A stretch of DNA of 7,475 nt from Miltoncostaeaceae bacterium (GTDB taxonomy: Bacteria; Actinomycetota; Thermoleophilia; Miltoncostaeales; Miltoncostaeaceae), in NCBI GenBank assembly GCA_030598075.1, contig JAUVQP010000075.1, positions 1 through 7,475 of the forward strand, in the 5' to 3' direction. The number at the start of each line of letters is the position of its first letter. Positions within the stretch are counted from its first letter, which is position 1. Below the pieces are notes generated by a model. The model had not been told where the DNA came from. It was given only the letters and a program-made list of their open reading frames with translations, and ran no database searches. This document shows positions 5,593-7,475 of the stretch, piece by piece. The translations under genes and the position numbers were made by a program.

Positions 5593-6432
5593 GTGTTCTT
5601 TCGGAGGATCAAGAGTGGATGGCGGCTCGCGGGGGTCAGTTGGCGCGTGCTCCGAAGCGACCGGTCGCTGGCCGCGTTCCCGGGTCTGGGAGCGCTCGCG
5701 TCGTTCTTCCTCCTGGCGTCCTTCGGCCTTCCCTCGGCGCTCGCGTTCTACGAGGACCTCACGGTCGTGGGGGTCATCCTGGCCGGTCTGGCGATCTATG
5801 CGGCCACCTTCGCGGGGGTCTTCTTCAGCGTGGCGCTCGCCGCCGCGGCGGCGAGCGCGCTGGACGGCGACAAGGCCACCGTCCGCGGCGGCGTCGCGGT
5901 CGCCGGCCAGCACACCGGCGCCATCGCCGGCTGGGCGGGCGTCCTGGCGAGCGTGAACATCATCATCAACGCCCTCCAGGACCGGGCGGGGCCGATCGTG
6001 GGGCTCCTGCTCGGCTTCCTGGCGGTGGCGTGGTCCCTGGTCACCTTCCTCGTGGTGCCGATCATCGCGATAGAGGGCCTCGGCCCCGTCAGCGCGCTCA
6101 AGCGCTCGGCGTCGATCTTCCGCGAACGCTGGGGTGAGCAGGTCACCGGTCAGATGTCGATCAGCCTGATCGCGTTCCTGATCGCCGCCGTCCCGGTAGC
6201 CGTCCTCGTCGCTCTGGGGATCGCGATGGGCTCCCTCGCCGCCCTCATCGTCTTCGGCGGCCTGGCCGCCGTCATCCTCGTCGTCGCGGTCGTGATCTCG
6301 GCGGCCCTGACGCAGATCTTCGCCGTGGCCCTCTATCGCTACGCCACCGGCGAGGGCTCCACGGGCGCCTTCTCGACCGCCGACCTGGAGTCCGCGGTCG
6401 GCCCCCGGCGCCGCGCTCGCTGGGCGAGCTAG
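5593..6432 (+). CDS. Multi-pass membrane protein, probable DUF6159 family
   Basis: This is a 279-residue integral membrane protein of unknown function. It opens with an amphipathic basic stretch (FFRRIKSGWRLAGVSWRVLR), which I recognise as the start of DUF6159-type proteins. About six hydrophobic stretches follow, at about residues 27-52, 57-88, 110-128, 135-160, 188-209 and 213-247. A conserved-looking loop, EGLGPVSALKRSASIFRERWG (161-181), precedes the fifth; it resembles the amphipathic loop of other bacterial membrane proteins whose helices are paired across the bilayer. The tail, ending PRRRARWAS, is basic and probably cytosolic. I chose GTG 5593 because GGGAGGA lies 3 bases upstream and the protein then begins with the family motif. 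An earlier in-frame start at 5491 would add 34 residues with no ribosome site and would cover the promoter region. It is alone on its strand, divergent from the dehydratase gene and convergent with the FNT gene. I can assign no activity. Confidence 0.85.
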   Translation: MFFRRIKSGWRLAGVSWRVLRSDRSLAAFPGLGALASFFLLASFGLPSALAFYEDLTVVGVILAGLAIYAATFAGVFFSVALAAAAASALDGDKATVRGGVAVAGQHTGAIAGWAGVLASVNIIINALQDRAGPIVGLLLGFLAVAWSLVTFLVVPIIAIEGLGPVSALKRSASIFRERWGEQVTGQMSISLIAFLIAAVPVAVLVALGIAMGSLAALIVFGGLAAVILVVAVVISAALTQIFAVALYRYATGEGSTGAFSTADLESAVGPRRRARWAS

Positions 6433-6440
6433 GGCGCGTC

Positions 6441-7292
6441 TTACTCCGAGGCCGCGCCTCGTGACGCCCGGCCGGGGCGCGAGAAGACGAACCAGAACGG
6501 AAGCGCCACCAAGAGCGCGCCGCCGAGGATGTTGCCGATGCCGGCGGGCACGATGTTCCACAGCAGCGCCACGTCCCAGCCCGGGCCCTCGCCGGTCGGC
6601 ATGATGAGCGAGAAGAAGCCCATGTTCGCGGGGCTGTGCTGGAAGCCCGCCGATACGAACAACGTGACCGCCAGAAACACGGGGATGTAGCGGCCGATGA
6701 TCGTGCGGCCCATCGTCGCGAAGAACGCCGCCATGCCCACGATCCAGTTCGCGAGCACACCCGAGAGCACGGCCTTCCACCACCCTGCCGCCCCGCCCTC
6801 CTCGCGGTAGGCCAGCTTGGTGTCCACGATCTCGGCCAGGAGAGCGTCGACCCCGGGCGAGTACTCCTGGGCGATGTTCACGGCGCCGCCGGTGAGGAGC
6901 GCGCCGATGAAGTTGCCGACCCAGGCCAGCAACCAGAACTGAAGGACGAGCAGCACAGCGGTCCGGGGCTTCGCGAGGAGCGTCGCCGGGGCCACCACGT
7001 TGGCCTCGGTGAAGAGAACGGCGCCCGCCAGGATGACGAAGAAGAAGCCCGTCGAGAACCCCAGCCCCTCCGCGAGACGCGTCGGCCCCTCGGCCCCGAT
7101 CCCCACGGCGAGCAGCACCGAGAAGAGGGCGCCGAGCGTGATGAACCCGCCGGCGATGATCGCCAAGAGAAGGATTCGCACGGCCGAGAGGTGGAGAATG
7201 CGTGCCGCTCCGAATTCCGCCATCGCGTCCATCACGCGTTCGGGCGGCAGATACTGGTTGGGCGGCGGCGGGCGGCGCGTCGGCTCGCTCAT
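6441..7292 (-). CDS. Formate/nitrite transporter (FNT) family channel
   Basis: This is a pentameric-type inner-membrane channel of the FNT family, which moves small monovalent anions such as formate, nitrite or hydrosulfide, often with a proton. The 283 residues hold the usual six hydrophobic segments. The family marks are AGGFITLGALFS (47-58), AVLFTEANVVAPATLL (91-106) in the place of the first pore loop, GVLANWIVGMAAFFAT (178-193), and SAGFQHSPANMGFFSL (214-229) carrying the central pore His219. NIVPAGIGNILGGAL (246-260) is the last helix start. The FTEAN loop resembles YfdC-type members more than FocA or NirC. The acidic residue usual just before the pore His (GFEHS) is Gln218 here. The N-terminal 18 residues are Pro-rich and cytosolic. 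ATG 7292 has only a weak GGGG upstream. The gene ends 8 bases from the DUF6159-type gene, tail to tail, leaving no room for a normal terminator. No formate or nitrite enzyme adjoins it, so the substrate is open. Confidence 0.92.
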   Translation of the reverse strand: MSEPTRRPPPPNQYLPPERVMDAMAEFGAARILHLSAVRILLLAIIAGGFITLGALFSVLLAVGIGAEGPTRLAEGLGFSTGFFFVILAGAVLFTEANVVAPATLLAKPRTAVLLVLQFWLLAWVGNFIGALLTGGAVNIAQEYSPGVDALLAEIVDTKLAYREEGGAAGWWKAVLSGVLANWIVGMAAFFATMGRTIIGRYIPVFLAVTLFVSAGFQHSPANMGFFSLIMPTGEGPGWDVALLWNIVPAGIGNILGGALLVALPFWFVFSRPGRASRGAASE

Positions 7293-7367
7293 CGGCCCCG
7301 TTTATCAGATTGGCTGCGCCGAGGACCGGTTCCTGTGCTCGACCTCATCGACTGGGCGTCCTCGGGA

Positions 7368-7373
7368 TACAAT
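7368..7373 (+). promoter_or_regulatory. Possible -10 element for a plus-strand gene leaving the window
   Basis: TACAAT matches the -10 consensus at five of six positions, in a locally AT-richer stretch upstream of the FNT gene. A GTG at 7384 sits 10 bases past it, as in leaderless transcripts, but the frame it opens closes at a TGA (7444-7446) after 20 codons. I see no -35. The last 29 bases could be the start of a further gene, but no start codon is visible in a convincing frame. Confidence 0.3.
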
Positions 7374-7475
7374 CTTGGTCCCCGTGCCGCTCGGGCTCTC
7401 CGCTCGATCGGACGACACTCAGGCCGACCTCGACGGACCGGGTTGAGGGCAGCGTCGAACAGGTCGCCGCCGCGA

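Noticed and set aside
5518..6783. 421-residue minus-strand open frame opposite the DUF6159-type gene
   Set aside because: It is an Asp/Arg/Gly-rich shadow of that gene and of the end of the FNT gene. The plus-strand reading has proper membrane segments, a ribosome site and a family-like start.
7291..7474. Minus-strand frame open from the right edge to a TGA that overlaps the FNT start in ATGA
   Set aside because: The overlap geometry is that of a coupled upstream gene, but the peptide is Arg-rich with no family resemblance. The local AT-richer patches (7301-7311, 7366-7376) look intergenic. Sequence beyond 7475 would decide.

Overview
The window is very GC-rich (G or C at nearly every third codon position, with GTG and TTG starts) and reads like the chromosome of a high-GC actinobacterium. 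The protein style, an actinobacterial-type RTX remnant and a probable DUF6159 membrane protein would suit the Thermoleophilia. That placement is an inference from style, not from a marker gene. I see no rRNA, tRNA, CRISPR array or insertion sequence.

Layout. Positions 262-5476 hold a run of six minus-strand genes, listed here in order of transcription: a pterin-4a-carbinolamine dehydratase (5476-5198); a class 2 dihydroorotate dehydrogenase, pyrD (5201-4164), coupled to it by an ATGA overlap; a CPA2-type cation/proton antiporter (about 4016-2640); its KhtT-like regulatory subunit (2647-2156, overlapping by 8 bases); an ArsB/NhaD-type (IT superfamily) ion transporter (2029-767); and a two-CBS-domain protein (762-262). 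A probable DUF6159 multi-pass membrane protein (5593-6432) runs the other way from a 116-base divergent spacer. It meets a formate/nitrite transporter family gene (7292-6441, minus strand) tail to tail with 8 bases between them. The left 261 bases and the right 183 bases hold no gene I can support.

How the genes fit together. The first two minus-strand genes are housekeeping metabolism (pterin recycling, pyrimidine synthesis). The next four look like an ion-homeostasis module: an antiporter without its own RCK domain, a separate RCK-C-type regulator, a second ion transporter, and a CBS pair that could sense adenine nucleotides or ionic state. The FNT gene adds a small-anion channel nearby on separate transcription.

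The most unusual point lies at 3903-4091. Six exact nine-residue RTX (calcium-binding) repeats, with a C-terminal cap containing two cysteines, read in the antiporter's own frame and run into its first membrane helix with no stop between. No ATG, GTG or TTG lies between position 3960 and that helix. Either this is a real extracellular-RTX/antiporter fusion with an unclear start, or it is the scar of a truncated RTX gene, or a base error or assembly join has merged two genes. A stop codon one base out of frame directly after the RTX cap keeps the last two options open.
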